From Bin87 sp965261195 (lineage in GTDB: Bacteria > Chloroflexota > Dehalococcoidia > Lucifugimonadales > UBA3495), in contig OZ253455.1 of NCBI GenBank assembly GCA_965261195.1, forward strand, positions 3,906,001 through 3,970,000: 64,000 nucleotides of DNA, in the 5' to 3' direction. This document shows positions 8,398-17,145 of the stretch, piece by piece. The notes under the pieces were generated by a model. It was not told the origin of the DNA. It ran no database searches and was given only the letters and a program-made list of their open reading frames with translations. Every line of letters begins with the position of its first letter. Position 1 is the first letter of the stretch. A program made the position numbers and the translations under genes.

Positions 8398-9792
8398 ATG
8401 GCAGATCAGAACTTTCCCGACAACATTCTGTACGAGATGGACAACCTGGACGTGCTGCGTGGAATGAACAGCGAAACCGTTGACCTGATAGCGACGGACC
8501 CGCCGTTTAATACGAAGCGCAATCGCTCGGGTACCGCTGGTTTCTACGTGGACAACTGGCGGTGGGGCGATACCGGCATACTGCCGGACCAGTGGAAGTG
8601 GAACGAAGTTCACCCCATCTGGTTGGAGGAAATTAAGGACGAGAACCAGGCGCTGTTTGAGGTCATTGAGGCAGCCGGAACTTGCCACGGTCAAGACATC
8701 GCAGCGTTCCTCTGCTTCCTGTCGGTGCGCCTGCTGGAGATGCGGCGGGTGCTGAAGCCGACGGGCAGTATCTACCTGCATTGCGACCACACTGCCAATA
8801 GCTACATACGCATGGTAATGGACGCTATTTTTGGGCATCGAAATTTCCGTAACGAAATCGTGTGGTTCTATAAGACAGGTGGGGTAAGCAAGCGTTGGTT
8901 TGGTAGAAAGCACGACACCATTCTGTTTTACGCAAAATCGCGTGAATATACGTTCATTCCGCAAAAGGAAAAATCTTATCTTGCCCACAAATATGGTTTT
9001 TCAAACATCGAGATCATGCAGGACGAGCAAGGTTTTTATACGATGGTCGGAATGAGGGACGTTTGGGATATTCCAGCATTGAGAGGCAATCAGCCGGAGA
9101 ATACCGGCTCTCCCGACCAGAAACCGCTGGCACTATATGAGCGTATCATCCTGGCCAGCAGCAATCCTGGCGACTTGGTTCTGGACCCGTTTGCCGGTTG
9201 CGCTACCACGATTATGGCAGCACGTGAGCAAGGTCGCCGCTGGGTAGGAATAGACCGACGTAAGGATGCCCGGTACCACGTGGTATGCCGGATGGCCGGT
9301 ATCACGCCCGGCGAGCGCAAGAAACTGGAGCAACGCCCAGACCTATCGGCCTGGCTGGCTGCTCAGCTTGAAAAGTACGAAACGCATTGGACTGCGGCGG
9401 CACCGGAGCGGACTGACATCGGCGAAACAGCCGCGCCGACGCTCCCCGGCGTTTATCTCTCCAACGAGCGGTCCAAGTTATCCCACGCTCAGATGCACGC
9501 CATTCTCTGGGAACATTTTGGTCGCCAGTGCTGGGCGTGCGATTTCGTCGCGCCGTGGCCGGAGTACCTGGAGCTGGACCACGTGAATCCGAAGTCGGAT
9601 GGCGGTTCCAACCACCTGGACAACCGGGCGCTGCTCTGCCGTCCTTGCAACGGCAAGAAGGGGAACCGAATAACCCTCAGCAAGTTACGGACGGACAACC
9701 GCAAGGACGGTCGGCTGACCGGCGCCGACTCGGTTAACCTGCGCCACGCCGCCACATGGGCCCGGGGTGAACTGGCACGACTGGGCACGTAG
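8398..9792 (+). CDS. DNA methyltransferase fused to a C-terminal HNH endonuclease
   Basis: The 464-residue protein joins two modules. Residues about 1-300 form a beta-class methyltransferase, with TDPPFNTKRNRSG as motif IV and LDPFAGCATTIMAAREQGRR as the SAM motif. Residues about 365-430 form an HNH domain: CWACDF, LELDHVNPKSDGGSNHLDN, then LLCRPCNGKKGNR, with two CxxC zinc knuckles. One polypeptide could therefore modify and cut DNA, as in single-chain restriction-modification enzymes. Alternatively the HNH part may be a modification-dependent nuclease. AAAGGGG precedes the ATG. No separate endonuclease gene lies beside it. Confidence 0.87.
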   Translation: MADQNFPDNILYEMDNLDVLRGMNSETVDLIATDPPFNTKRNRSGTAGFYVDNWRWGDTGILPDQWKWNEVHPIWLEEIKDENQALFEVIEAAGTCHGQDIAAFLCFLSVRLLEMRRVLKPTGSIYLHCDHTANSYIRMVMDAIFGHRNFRNEIVWFYKTGGVSKRWFGRKHDTILFYAKSREYTFIPQKEKSYLAHKYGFSNIEIMQDEQGFYTMVGMRDVWDIPALRGNQPENTGSPDQKPLALYERIILASSNPGDLVLDPFAGCATTIMAAREQGRRWVGIDRRKDARYHVVCRMAGITPGERKKLEQRPDLSAWLAAQLEKYETHWTAAAPERTDIGETAAPTLPGVYLSNERSKLSHAQMHAILWEHFGRQCWACDFVAPWPEYLELDHVNPKSDGGSNHLDNRALLCRPCNGKKGNRITLSKLRTDNRKDGRLTGADSVNLRHAATWARGELARLGT

Positions 9793-9804
9793 AGGAGGCT
9801 CATT

Positions 9805-9984
9805 GTGTCATTTTGGACTGAGGCACAGCTGGCTTCCATGGAACGGATGCTGAAACCCAAGGCCAATCGACTATCAACTGCCCGGCAGATGAAGCGCCGG
9901 CGTAACCGCACAAAACCCTGGCCCGCGGGAACACCGCTAGCAGCCGTGAGACTGGATTCCCGCTTTCGCGGGAATTACGGATAG
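9805..9984 (+). pseudogene. 5' stump of an acyl-CoA synthetase gene
   Basis: After GAGGAGG and a GTG start, the first 19 codons read (V)SFWTEAQLASMERMLKPK. They align with the N-terminus of the intact synthetase at 11708 (AFWSDEQLASIDRMLNPR). Homology then stops abruptly and the frame runs into a palindromic repeat and a stop at 9984. It is a truncated paralogue or a leftover from a duplication. The rest of the 9793-10149 gap holds the repeat and the promoter listed next. Confidence 0.7.
9956..9975. repeat. Hairpin repeat ATTCCCGC-N4-GCGGGAAT
   Basis: A perfect 8-bp stem with a 4-base loop. The same hairpin occurs twice more, at 43798-43817 and 43867-43886. Confidence 0.75.
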
Positions 9985-10076
9985 GACGCGGGAACGGCAG
10001 GCAGGGGTTCCGGAATGACGGGCGGGGCCTGGAGCAATAACCGGACAGGTTCGGGCGCTCTCGGGCTGAGGTCCTT

Positions 10077-10106
10077 TTGGGGTTAGCCGGATGGCTGGCG
10101 TATAAT
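10077..10106 (+). promoter_or_regulatory. Putative sigma70-type promoter of the first Uma2 gene
   Basis: TATAAT at 10101-10106 is an exact -10 hexamer. TTGGGG at 10077-10082 is a weak -35, 18 bp upstream. The Uma2 start is 44 bp further down. Confidence 0.5.
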
Positions 10107-10149
10107 ACCTGCGTCAACGCCATCGCAACCTGGCCCGACGAGGCTTGTT

Positions 10150-10896
10150 ATGACTACCAAACCGATTGCGCCGGTGGCGGCTACGCCAACCGGCCAGTTC
10201 CCGGACTTTCCGCCCAGGGACGATATGCAGAATGTGCTCTATCTTTACAAACCGGGCTATGTGGCAGCCCTGCACCGGCGTTTAGCCGCGCCGGACACGG
10301 TAGTCATCGGAGAGGCTCCCATCGGCTGGGACACGAGCCAACGGCGGGGTCTGCTGATTCCCGACTTGCTGATTGCTTTCAACGTTAATCACGCCACCCT
10401 CATCGAGCAAAAGGGCTATGCGATTAGCGACCAGGGCAAGCCTCCCGACTTTGTGCTGGAGATTGCCTCCAAGAGTACCAGCGGGCGGGACGAAACCGAC
10501 AAACGGAGTGGCTATGCCGCCTATGGGGTGCCGGAATACTGGCGTTTTGACGATACCGGCGGGGAGTATTACAGCGCTCATCTGGCCGGCGACGGGCTGG
10601 TGAACGGGGCTTACCAATCCATAGGCGTCAACGAGGTGGGTCATGCACGGTATTGGGGATACAGCGAGGTACTGGGGCTGTATCTGTGCTGGGAATATGG
10701 GTATCTCCGCTGGTATGATCCGGCGACGCAAGGTTATCTGGAAACCTATGATCAGGAAGCCGACGCCCGCATTGCTGCCGAAGAGCGCAACCGGCAACTG
10801 GAAGCGGAGAGCGCAACCGAGCGCGACGGCCGCCTGGCCGCCGAAGCGCGCAATCGGCAACTGGAAGCGGAAATCAGACGCTTGCAAAACCAGTAA
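10150..10896 (+). CDS. Uma2-family putative restriction endonuclease, copy 1
   Basis: The 248-residue protein has the Uma2 (DUF820) PD-(D/E)xK-like core. RGLLIPDLLIAFNV supplies the Asp, PPDFVLEIASKSTSGRD the Glu-containing strand, and KRSGYAAYGVPEYWRFD the conserved KxxxYaxxGVpEYW segment. A charged coiled-coil-like tail with repeats of RNRQLEAE ends the protein. Its function in cells is not established; such genes are abundant in Chloroflexi and cyanobacteria. It is a tandem paralogue of the next gene, and the similarity includes about 35 bp upstream of both starts, so the duplication unit included the leader. Confidence 0.85.
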   Translation: MTTKPIAPVAATPTGQFPDFPPRDDMQNVLYLYKPGYVAALHRRLAAPDTVVIGEAPIGWDTSQRRGLLIPDLLIAFNVNHATLIEQKGYAISDQGKPPDFVLEIASKSTSGRDETDKRSGYAAYGVPEYWRFDDTGGEYYSAHLAGDGLVNGAYQSIGVNEVGHARYWGYSEVLGLYLCWEYGYLRWYDPATQGYLETYDQEADARIAAEERNRQLEAESATERDGRLAAEARNRQLEAEIRRLQNQ

Positions 10897-10949
10897 CGGC
10901 CAAATCCTTAGCGTCAAGGCAATCGCAACCTAGCCCGATGAGACTTGTT

Positions 10950-11672
10950 ATGACTACCAAACCGATTGCGCCGCCGGCGGCAGCAAGGGTACCGTTCCCC
11001 GACACGCCCCGCGACGATATGCAGAACCTGCACTACCTCAACGACCCCGGCTATATCCCGGCGCTCCGCCTGCACCTGAACGCCTGGGACACCACCGCTG
11101 TGCTCAGCGAGTATCCTATCGGGCAGCGCAACACCAGAGAACGGCGCGGCTTGCTGATACCTGACCTGATGATTGCCTTTGAAGTTGACCCCAGCGTAAT
11201 CATTGCCGATAGAGGTTACTCTATTGAGTATCACGGCAAACCGCCGGACTTCGTACTGGAAATCGCTTCCCCAACCACCAGCCATCGTGACGAAACCGAA
11301 AAACGCGTGGGCTACGCGGCCTTTGTAGTGCCGGAATACTGGCGCTTTGACGACACCGGAGGCCAGCATTACAGTACCCATCTGGCCGGCGACCGGCTGG
11401 TCAACGGGGCATACGAACCGATAGACGTCAGCGAGGTGGATAATGCTCGCCATTGGGGCTACAGCGCGGTATTGAACCTGTACCTCTGCTGGGAGTACGG
11501 TTATCTGCGGTGGTACGATCCGGCAACGGGGTATTTGCCCACCCACTACGAGGAAGCCACTGCGCGTCTTGCCGCCGAAACCGAGCGCGATGCGGAGCGA
11601 GACGGTCGCATCGCTGCTGAAGAACGCAACCGGCAACTGGAAGCGGAAATCAGACGCTTGCAAAACCCCTAG
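10950..11672 (+). CDS. Uma2-family putative restriction endonuclease, copy 2
   Basis: This paralogue of the upstream gene has the same core: RGLLIPDLMIAFEV, PPDFVLEIASPTTSHRD, KRVGYAAFVVPEYWRFD. It also has the same RNRQLEAEIRRLQN tail. ATG 10950 is chosen because it aligns with the start of copy 1 (MTTKPIAP in both); an in-frame ATG at 10938 would add only MRLV. The proteins differ throughout, so the duplication is old, but their first and last dozen residues remain almost identical. That may reflect local gene conversion. The gene is followed after 35 bp by the acyl-CoA synthetase. Confidence 0.85.
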   Translation: MTTKPIAPPAAARVPFPDTPRDDMQNLHYLNDPGYIPALRLHLNAWDTTAVLSEYPIGQRNTRERRGLLIPDLMIAFEVDPSVIIADRGYSIEYHGKPPDFVLEIASPTTSHRDETEKRVGYAAFVVPEYWRFDDTGGQHYSTHLAGDRLVNGAYEPIDVSEVDNARHWGYSAVLNLYLCWEYGYLRWYDPATGYLPTHYEEATARLAAETERDAERDGRIAAEERNRQLEAEIRRLQNP

Positions 11673-11707
11673 CCGCCGAATATCAACACGCGCTCAGGAG
11701 ATTGGGA

Positions 11708-13834
11708 ATGGCATTTTGGAGTGATGAGCAGCTGGCATCCATAGACCGGATGCTGAATCCCCGTTCCATTGCGGTGGTGGGGGCGACGCCGCGGATGCAG
11801 TATGGGGGGCGGTTTCTGGCGGCGGCGATGGGTGCCTCCGACCGGGTGAACGTGTATCCGGTGAACCCGCGTTACGAGGAGATTCAAGGGTTGAAAGCCT
11901 ACGCGTCGGTAACTGACCTGCCGGAAGCGCCGGACGTAGTGGGCATTGTGGTGCCCTATCACGCGGTGCTGGATACGCTGCGAGAGAGTCACGCCAAAGG
12001 GGCCCGGTCGGCTATTGTGATTTCCGCCGGGTTTGCCGAACGGGGGGAAGATGACCGGCGGGAGTTGCAGGTTGAGTTGGGCCGATTCGCGCAGGAATCC
12101 GGGATGAGGGTCAGTGGGCCGAACTGCCTGGGTTTGGCCAATATCAAGGATGACATCTGGTCCAGTGCGTCATCGCGGGGGGCGTCGGGATTGACCGGGC
12201 CCATCGGGTTGGTGTGTCAGAGCGGGGCATCCGCGTTCGGGCCCTTCCTGACGCGGGCGGTGGATGAGGGGATTGGGTTCACCTACATCGTGTCGACGGG
12301 GAATGAAGCTGACCTGGATTTTTGCGACTTCGCCCGCTACCTGCTGGACGATGACGACACGCGAGTGATTGCCGGGTTCATTGAGGGATTCAAGGATGGG
12401 CGCAAGTTCATTGAGCTGGCGCGGCTGGCCGCCGAGAAGGGCAAGCCAATTGTGCTAATCAAGATTGGACGCTCGGAGTTGGGTTCGCGCGCCGCCGGGT
12501 CGCACACCGCAGCGCTTACCGGCGTTGATGCTCGCTACGATGCGGCGTTTGACCAGTATGGCGTGATTCGGGTGCAGGATTATGACGACCTGTTGCAGGT
12601 ATCCAACCTGATGGCCCGGAGCCAGCGACCGCCCCATCGAGGGGTTGCCGTGGTGTCTCATTCCGGAGGGATCAGCAGCCTCACCGCCGATATGTGCGGC
12701 CAGGCGGGTCTTGACCTGCCGCCGCTGTCGCAGGAGGCGCGCGACGGTATCAACGGGATTCTGAAGGGGTTTGGCTGGGCGGCCAATCCGTCGGACGTTA
12801 CCGGGTTTGCCAACAGCGACGATTTTCCGGCCATCATGTCGTACATGGCCGATGACCCGAACGTAGGCACGCTGGTGGTGGCGTCCGCCGGCGCCGACCC
12901 GCAGGCTACGCAAGTAATCGCCCAGCGGGACGGCAGCGACAAGCCGGTAGCCTTCCTCTGGACAGGCACACGGGGAGCCGAGTCGGGACTGCCGATGCTG
13001 CGCGCGGCCGGTATTCCGGTGTTCTATGTCCCCGACAAACTGGCGGCCGGCATCCGTTACCTCAATGACTACCATGATTGGCGGGAGCGGCGGCTGGACC
13101 GGGGGTTTGGCGCCACTCAACCGTTGACACCGGAGCAGGAAGCGGCGGCGGCCGGCCTGGTCGGAGCGGGGGGTGCGCGGTCGGAATTTGACAGCAAGCG
13201 CCTCGTTGCGGCCTTCGGAGTGCCCATCACTCGGGAGGAACGGGCGGGAGACGCAGCTGCCGCGGTGGCTGCGGCGAATCGAATCGGGTATCCGGTGGCG
13301 TTGAAGGTAGATTCAGCAGATATTCTGCACAAAACGGAGGCTGGGGCGATTCGACTGGGATTGGCAGACGCAGCTGCGGTGCGCACGGCGTTTGCCGAGA
13401 TTACCGACCACGCCCGGCGTTACGATGCCAACGCCAGCGTCGATGGGGTGATCGTGCAGGAGATGGTGTCGGGCGGGGTGGAGACGATTGTGGGGGTGTC
13501 CTATGACGGGCAGCTGGGGCCGGTGCTGTTGTTTGGCAGCGGCGGTGTGCTGGTTGAAGTTTACAACGACGTGGCCTTGCGGCTGTGCCCCATCACCCGG
13601 GGCAATGCGCTGGAGATGATTGACGAGGTCAAAGGCGCGCGGTTGCTGCGGGGATTCCGAGGCTCTCCGCCGGCCGACGTGGATGCTCTGGCCGACGTCC
13701 TGGTCAGCATTTCGCAGATGGCGGTGAATCTGGAAGGGCGTTTGGCGGAGCTGGATATCAACCCGCTGATGGTGCTGCCGGCCGGTAGCGGAGTGGTGGC
13801 GGCGGATGCCCTGGTGGTGGTGAGTTTCGGTTGA
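11708..13834 (+). CDS. NDP-forming acyl-CoA synthetase (CoA-binding plus ATP-grasp)
   Basis: The 708-residue single-chain enzyme resembles ADP-forming acetyl-CoA synthetase and Pat-type proteins. Its CoA-binding Rossmann domain begins SIAVVGATPRMQYGG. The succinyl-CoA-ligase-like domain includes GLVCQSGASAFGP and a candidate phospho-His segment, AGSHTAALTGVDARYDAAF. The C-terminal ATP-grasp domain includes YPVALKVDSADILHKTEAGA. It would interconvert acyl-CoA and acid with ATP formation, or activate acids; the acyl substrate is unknown. ATG 11708 sits 7 bp after AGGAG; a TTG at 11702 is possible but less likely. A stump of a paralogous gene lies 1.8 kb upstream. Confidence 0.88.
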   Translation: MAFWSDEQLASIDRMLNPRSIAVVGATPRMQYGGRFLAAAMGASDRVNVYPVNPRYEEIQGLKAYASVTDLPEAPDVVGIVVPYHAVLDTLRESHAKGARSAIVISAGFAERGEDDRRELQVELGRFAQESGMRVSGPNCLGLANIKDDIWSSASSRGASGLTGPIGLVCQSGASAFGPFLTRAVDEGIGFTYIVSTGNEADLDFCDFARYLLDDDDTRVIAGFIEGFKDGRKFIELARLAAEKGKPIVLIKIGRSELGSRAAGSHTAALTGVDARYDAAFDQYGVIRVQDYDDLLQVSNLMARSQRPPHRGVAVVSHSGGISSLTADMCGQAGLDLPPLSQEARDGINGILKGFGWAANPSDVTGFANSDDFPAIMSYMADDPNVGTLVVASAGADPQATQVIAQRDGSDKPVAFLWTGTRGAESGLPMLRAAGIPVFYVPDKLAAGIRYLNDYHDWRERRLDRGFGATQPLTPEQEAAAAGLVGAGGARSEFDSKRLVAAFGVPITREERAGDAAAAVAAANRIGYPVALKVDSADILHKTEAGAIRLGLADAAAVRTAFAEITDHARRYDANASVDGVIVQEMVSGGVETIVGVSYDGQLGPVLLFGSGGVLVEVYNDVALRLCPITRGNALEMIDEVKGARLLRGFRGSPPADVDALADVLVSISQMAVNLEGRLAELDINPLMVLPAGSGVVAADALVVVSFG

Positions 13835-13842
13835 CAATCGTG

Positions 13843-13872
13843 TGCAGGATACTCTTGTAAGGGTATCCTGCA
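13843..13872 (+). terminator. Stem-loop after the acyl-CoA synthetase
   Basis: A perfect 10-bp inverted repeat, TGCAGGATAC and GTATCCTGCA, encloses a 10-base loop, starting 9 bp after the stop codon. There is no T tract after it, so termination may be Rho-assisted, or the hairpin may only stabilise the 3' end. The rest of 13873-14021 contains a short repeat (GTTCGACAAGCTCA) and no gene. Confidence 0.5.
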
Positions 13873-14021
13873 TCGGAGGCTTTGGGGTGGTCAGCAGGGC
13901 TTGAGCAAAGTTGCAGGGGTTGGCCTTACCTGCTCGTGCTGAGCCTTCCAAAGGACGTTGACGATGGTTCGACAAGCTCACTATGAGCGGGTTCAGGGGA
14001 CTTTGGGCAAGCCCCAGGTGG

Positions 14022-14333
14022 TCAAGGTCGTGGGTTCTCGTCGTCCATTAGGCGTGATTCTCGATTGCGATTGGTCAGCTGTAAAGCGATGGCTGCCGCA
14101 ACGGTGGCGGTGGCGTAAGTGGCGATATTGGAATCGCTACGGAGTTTTTTAGCGACAGGTTTCAGACATTCACTAAGGCCCAGTTCCCCGGGTTGCCGGC
14201 ATTCGAGGGCGGAGGCCCCGTAGGGCCAAGCCAAGAACGTCCAGATGATTACCCCTGCGACGAGCCACCAAACGACGCCTATTTTCAGCGCGTCTGCGAT
14301 GACTCGCTTTTTAGAGTGATGAATATCCCGCAT
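14022..14333 (-). CDS. Small membrane protein, unknown function
   Basis: The 103-residue product has a hydrophobic helix (IGVVWWLVAGVIIWTFLAW), a short loop with two Cys (ECRQPGELGLSECLKP), and a second weakly hydrophobic stretch (ATYATATVAAAIALQL). I do not recognise a family. It overlaps the upstream small gene by 49 bases and has no clear ribosome binding site, so it may depend on translational coupling or start further in. Confidence 0.45.
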   Translation of the reverse strand: MRDIHHSKKRVIADALKIGVVWWLVAGVIIWTFLAWPYGASALECRQPGELGLSECLKPVAKKLRSDSNIATYATATVAAAIALQLTNRNRESRLMDDENPRP

Positions 14334-14473
14334 GGTATTGCTGTAACAAAAAACGCTGGGGCAATCAGATAATCAGCCCACCCCATATAGGGTAAAAGGG
14401 CAATCATGGCAATCAGAAAAGCGGAGACTACGCCAGCGAACAAACCGGCAACCAGCCCATTTAGAAATGGCAT
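14285..14473 (-). CDS. Small membrane protein, unknown function
   Basis: The 62-residue product is almost entirely hydrophobic, with two helices (GLVAGLFAGVVSAFLIAMIA and the segment after DYLIAP). ATG 14473 is preceded by GGAGG at five bases, which decides the start. It is the first gene of a two-gene unit with the ORF that overlaps its 3' end. No family recognised. Confidence 0.5.
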   Translation of the reverse strand: MPFLNGLVAGLFAGVVSAFLIAMIALLPYMGWADYLIAPAFFVTAIPCGIFITLKSESSQTR

Positions 14474-14550
14474 TCCGACCTCCGCAGATTGGGCGCATCC
14501 CCTTAAAATTACCGCCATCTAAGATTATACTTTCGCGACGCTGGCTGTAG

Positions 14551-14967
14551 TTAGCGCTCCTGAAGGACTTCTCCGGATAGCTGGGTAACGCGGTAGACGC
14601 GGACTAGGACGGCGGCGCCGGTGCGCTCCGGGTCGCGGTCGAGTTCGCCCTGGACGGTGCGAGACATTACGTTTTCGCGGATGGCTCCGGATTGGTAGAC
14701 GGTTGCGGTGCCGTGGAAACGGAGGTTGATGCGTTGCTCCGGGTTGCGGTAGAACAGCACGACTTTGGGGTTGGCGACGATGTTGGCTGCTGACGAACGC
14801 CACGCGCGCTCCCAGTAGGCCAGGGTTTCCCGGTCGAACACCAGCACGCTGCCCTTCATACTGATTTGCGGTTCTCCGTCGGCTGATACCGTGCCGATGG
14901 ACATGGGGCAGCGATCGTCCAGCGCGTTGTCGATGAGGGTGCGCAGTTCGTCGTCGATGTTTATCAA
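14551..14967 (-). CDS. Pyridoxamine-5'-phosphate-oxidase-like flavin/F420-binding protein
   Basis: The 138-residue product has the split-barrel signature of the PNPOx-like superfamily: MSIGTVSADGEPQISMKGSV near the N-terminus, then NPKVVLFYRNPEQRINLRFHGTA. Such proteins bind FMN or F420 and reduce or oxidise small molecules; the substrate is unknown. The start is most likely TTG at 14967, which overlaps the stop of the upstream CitE-like gene (TTGA) and has GGAG about seven bases before it. The same frame extends to 15009, but that would lie inside the neighbour. Last gene of the CitE cluster. Confidence 0.75.
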   Translation of the reverse strand: MINIDDELRTLIDNALDDRCPMSIGTVSADGEPQISMKGSVLVFDRETLAYWERAWRSSAANIVANPKVVLFYRNPEQRINLRFHGTATVYQSGAIRENVMSRTVQGELDRDPERTGAAVLVRVYRVTQLSGEVLQER

Positions 14968-15923
14968 GAGCGTTCTCCAATGGTTACGGAAAGTGATGAG
15001 TCCTGCCACAGGCGGGCCTGGGCCGATGCGGCGCGCTTTGCGTCGTCGCGGGCGTTGCAGGCCAGGCTCAATGCGAGCACGTCCTTGGCCCGTTCATCGA
15101 CGGGCACATCGATCATGCGGCCGGCGAAGGGCGCCGCCGCCGTGCCCGCCGCCAACGCCTGGGCGAATACCTCGCGAACCTGAGTGTAGTATTCCACCAG
15201 CGCTGGGGTTGGCGTGAAGGCGGCATTCACCGCGGCAATCCAGTTGGGACGCGCGCAAACCAGGCTCTTGAACCCCAGGTTGCGAGCATCGGTAGCAATC
15301 TGGAGTTTGTCTTCGTAGGGCAAGTCATCTTTGCCCTGACAGGTGGGGTCTACGACCGCAACCGGCTGCACGCCGGCGGCGGTTGCCTCGATGCACAATC
15401 GGCCGCGAGCGTACACGAAGGGGTCAGACTCGGTGAGTTGAGTGAGTCCCATTGATGCTGCCAGCGCGGCCTCGTCTATCACGACCTGTTTGATCCGCGG
15501 GCTGGCGGTGATGATGTCGCGAACGTGCCAAACGCCGGCGGCGGTTTCGATGGACAAGCCGAGTTCCAGCTGGCCGGCCGGGATTCCCCGTTGGCGTTCC
15601 CAGTCGGTGAGGCACTGGTCGGCGGAGACGACTTGCTGCGATGATTCGACGCCGGGCAGCACCACGCCAGCCAACCCCGGCCAGACCGCCGCTTCGATGT
15701 CAGCGTACACGTAGGCAGCGTTGATGCGGACGAACACGTCGGCGGCGCCCTTGCCGGCCAGGGAGATGGCCGACGGCAACGCCTCGCGCGCGGCCCCAAT
15801 CTCTGCCGCTGGAATACCGTCCTGTAGATCGAGAGTGATGGCATCGGCATCGTGGGTCCAGGCCAGCCGAACCAGCCGGGATTCGGTGACGGGAATAATC
15901 AGATTGGAGCGTCGTATCAACAT
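14964..15923 (-). CDS. HpcH/HpaI aldolase / CitE-like lyase, paralogue 1
   Basis: The 319-residue TIM-barrel protein starts with MLIRRSNLIIPVTES and keeps the family landmarks: ITLDLQDGIP, VRINA, the Mg-binding Glu in LGLSIETAAGV, and the following Asp in VVIDEAALAASMG. Family members cleave or form C-C bonds in malyl-, citramalyl- or beta-hydroxyacyl-CoA compounds. It is the third of three tandem CitE-like genes and is translationally coupled to the PNPOx-like gene. A 17-bp tandem repeat lies at its start codon. Confidence 0.82.
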   Translation of the reverse strand: MLIRRSNLIIPVTESRLVRLAWTHDADAITLDLQDGIPAAEIGAAREALPSAISLAGKGAADVFVRINAAYVYADIEAAVWPGLAGVVLPGVESSQQVVSADQCLTDWERQRGIPAGQLELGLSIETAAGVWHVRDIITASPRIKQVVIDEAALAASMGLTQLTESDPFVYARGRLCIEATAAGVQPVAVVDPTCQGKDDLPYEDKLQIATDARNLGFKSLVCARPNWIAAVNAAFTPTPALVEYYTQVREVFAQALAAGTAAAPFAGRMIDVPVDERAKDVLALSLACNARDDAKRAASAQARLWQDSSLSVTIGERS

Positions 15924-15970
15924 GGGTTTCTCACGTCAATGGGTTTCTCACGTCAATGGGTTTCTCACGT
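15924..15970. repeat. 17-bp tandem repeat, 2.8 units
   Basis: The unit GGGTTTCTCACGTCAAT is repeated at 15924, 15941 and 15958 (the last unit incomplete), immediately upstream of the CitE-like gene start at 15923. Each unit reads on the minus strand as TGAGAAACCCAT, placing several ATG codons before the gene, so repeat number might affect its initiation. Confidence 0.9.
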
Positions 15971-16082
15971 TGTTGGAAGGGAATCTGCCTGCGAATCTCG
16001 CCGGTGATTACTTCGGGGATTATTGCAGTGGAGCCAAAACGGCGCCGGGATTGATTCGAAGGCGATTTTTTGACTGGGCCGG

Positions 16083-17108
16083 CTAGCGTTCCGTTTCGTC
16101 AGCCTCGGCGGCTCGCACGCGGGCGATGGCTTCGTTCTTTTCCCGGTCGCGCTCCTCGCAGAGCCTGGCCCACTCCAGCAATTCGTCGGCGCGGGCCGCC
16201 TCGTAGCGGTCGATGACGCGATACCGAAGGCTGGGGTTTTCGGCGGGATCCACGGGGCGCGGGCCGTCGCTGGAATCTATGGTGTGGGTATCTATCTGCA
16301 CCCAGGTATCGCTGGATACGGCCAGTTTGCGGAACTCGGCCAGCACCCAATGGGCGTCGGATATTTCAGCCTCGTTGGGGGTAAAGCCGCGGTTTTGGGG
16401 TTCCACCACGAAGGGATGCAGGCCGCCACCGATGCGGAAGCCGCACTGTCGGGCCGCGTCAGCCTCGGCAAAGGCGCGGTCGGGGTCGCTGACGCTGCCG
16501 GTGATGTTCGGGGTGAAGGGAGCAGCACGGGGTTCGAGGTCAAGGGCTCGCGCCGCCAACTCGACCTCGCCTTTGCCATAGACGAACTGGTCGAAACCGA
16601 CAAACATTTCCACGCCGAGGTCGCGGGACATATCGTAGCCGGATGCGCCGCCGAAATCCCTGACGCGCGGGCTGGCCGACGCGATTTCGTAGGCGTTGGC
16701 GACGCCCACCGCCGTTTCGATATTGGCTCCGATGGCAATGGCGCCGGGGCGGATGCCGCGTTCTTCTTCCAGGCGGGTGATGATTTCAGCCATGCGCTGG
16801 ATTTCGTGGCCATATTCGGCTTTGGGGTAGTTGATATGCACCAAGCCAGGCCAGACGGCGGCGTTAAGGTCCGCTTCCATCAGGTCATGGTTGATCCGGC
16901 AAACTGCATCGGCACCGCCCTTGTTGACCACCGGAATGCTGCGGCGCACCAGATTGCGGGCGACGCCCTTCAGGTCGGGCGGAACCGAATCTTCCAGGTC
17001 CATGTTGATGAAATCGCAACCACGGTGCCAGGCATTGCTGATGAACCGGTCGGTAACGATGGGCATGGTCAAACCGGACCGCTTCAGGCGCCGGTGGGAA
17101 TCGGCCAT
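16083..17108 (-). CDS. HpcH/HpaI aldolase / CitE-like lyase, paralogue 2
   Basis: The 341-residue product contains INMDLEDSVPPDLKG, CRINHDLMEADLN, the metal-binding Glu in IGANIETAVGVANA and the Asp in FGGASGYDMSRDLG. Compared with its neighbour it has about 60 extra C-terminal residues, mainly charged helix (LLEWARLCEERDREKNEAIA). ATG 17108 is preceded by AGGAGG at seven bases, which favours it over the in-frame codon at 17129. Likely role: lyase on a CoA-linked or free hydroxy-diacid. Confidence 0.82.
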   Translation of the reverse strand: MADSHRRLKRSGLTMPIVTDRFISNAWHRGCDFINMDLEDSVPPDLKGVARNLVRRSIPVVNKGGADAVCRINHDLMEADLNAAVWPGLVHINYPKAEYGHEIQRMAEIITRLEEERGIRPGAIAIGANIETAVGVANAYEIASASPRVRDFGGASGYDMSRDLGVEMFVGFDQFVYGKGEVELAARALDLEPRAAPFTPNITGSVSDPDRAFAEADAARQCGFRIGGGLHPFVVEPQNRGFTPNEAEISDAHWVLAEFRKLAVSSDTWVQIDTHTIDSSDGPRPVDPAENPSLRYRVIDRYEAARADELLEWARLCEERDREKNEAIARVRAAEADETER

Positions 17109-17145
17109 ACGGATGCCTCCTGGGGCCACGGGCTAGGTTAGACGG

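Noticed and set aside
15924..15970. CRISPR-like repeat array
   Set aside because: Units are directly adjacent with no spacers, and no cas gene is present.
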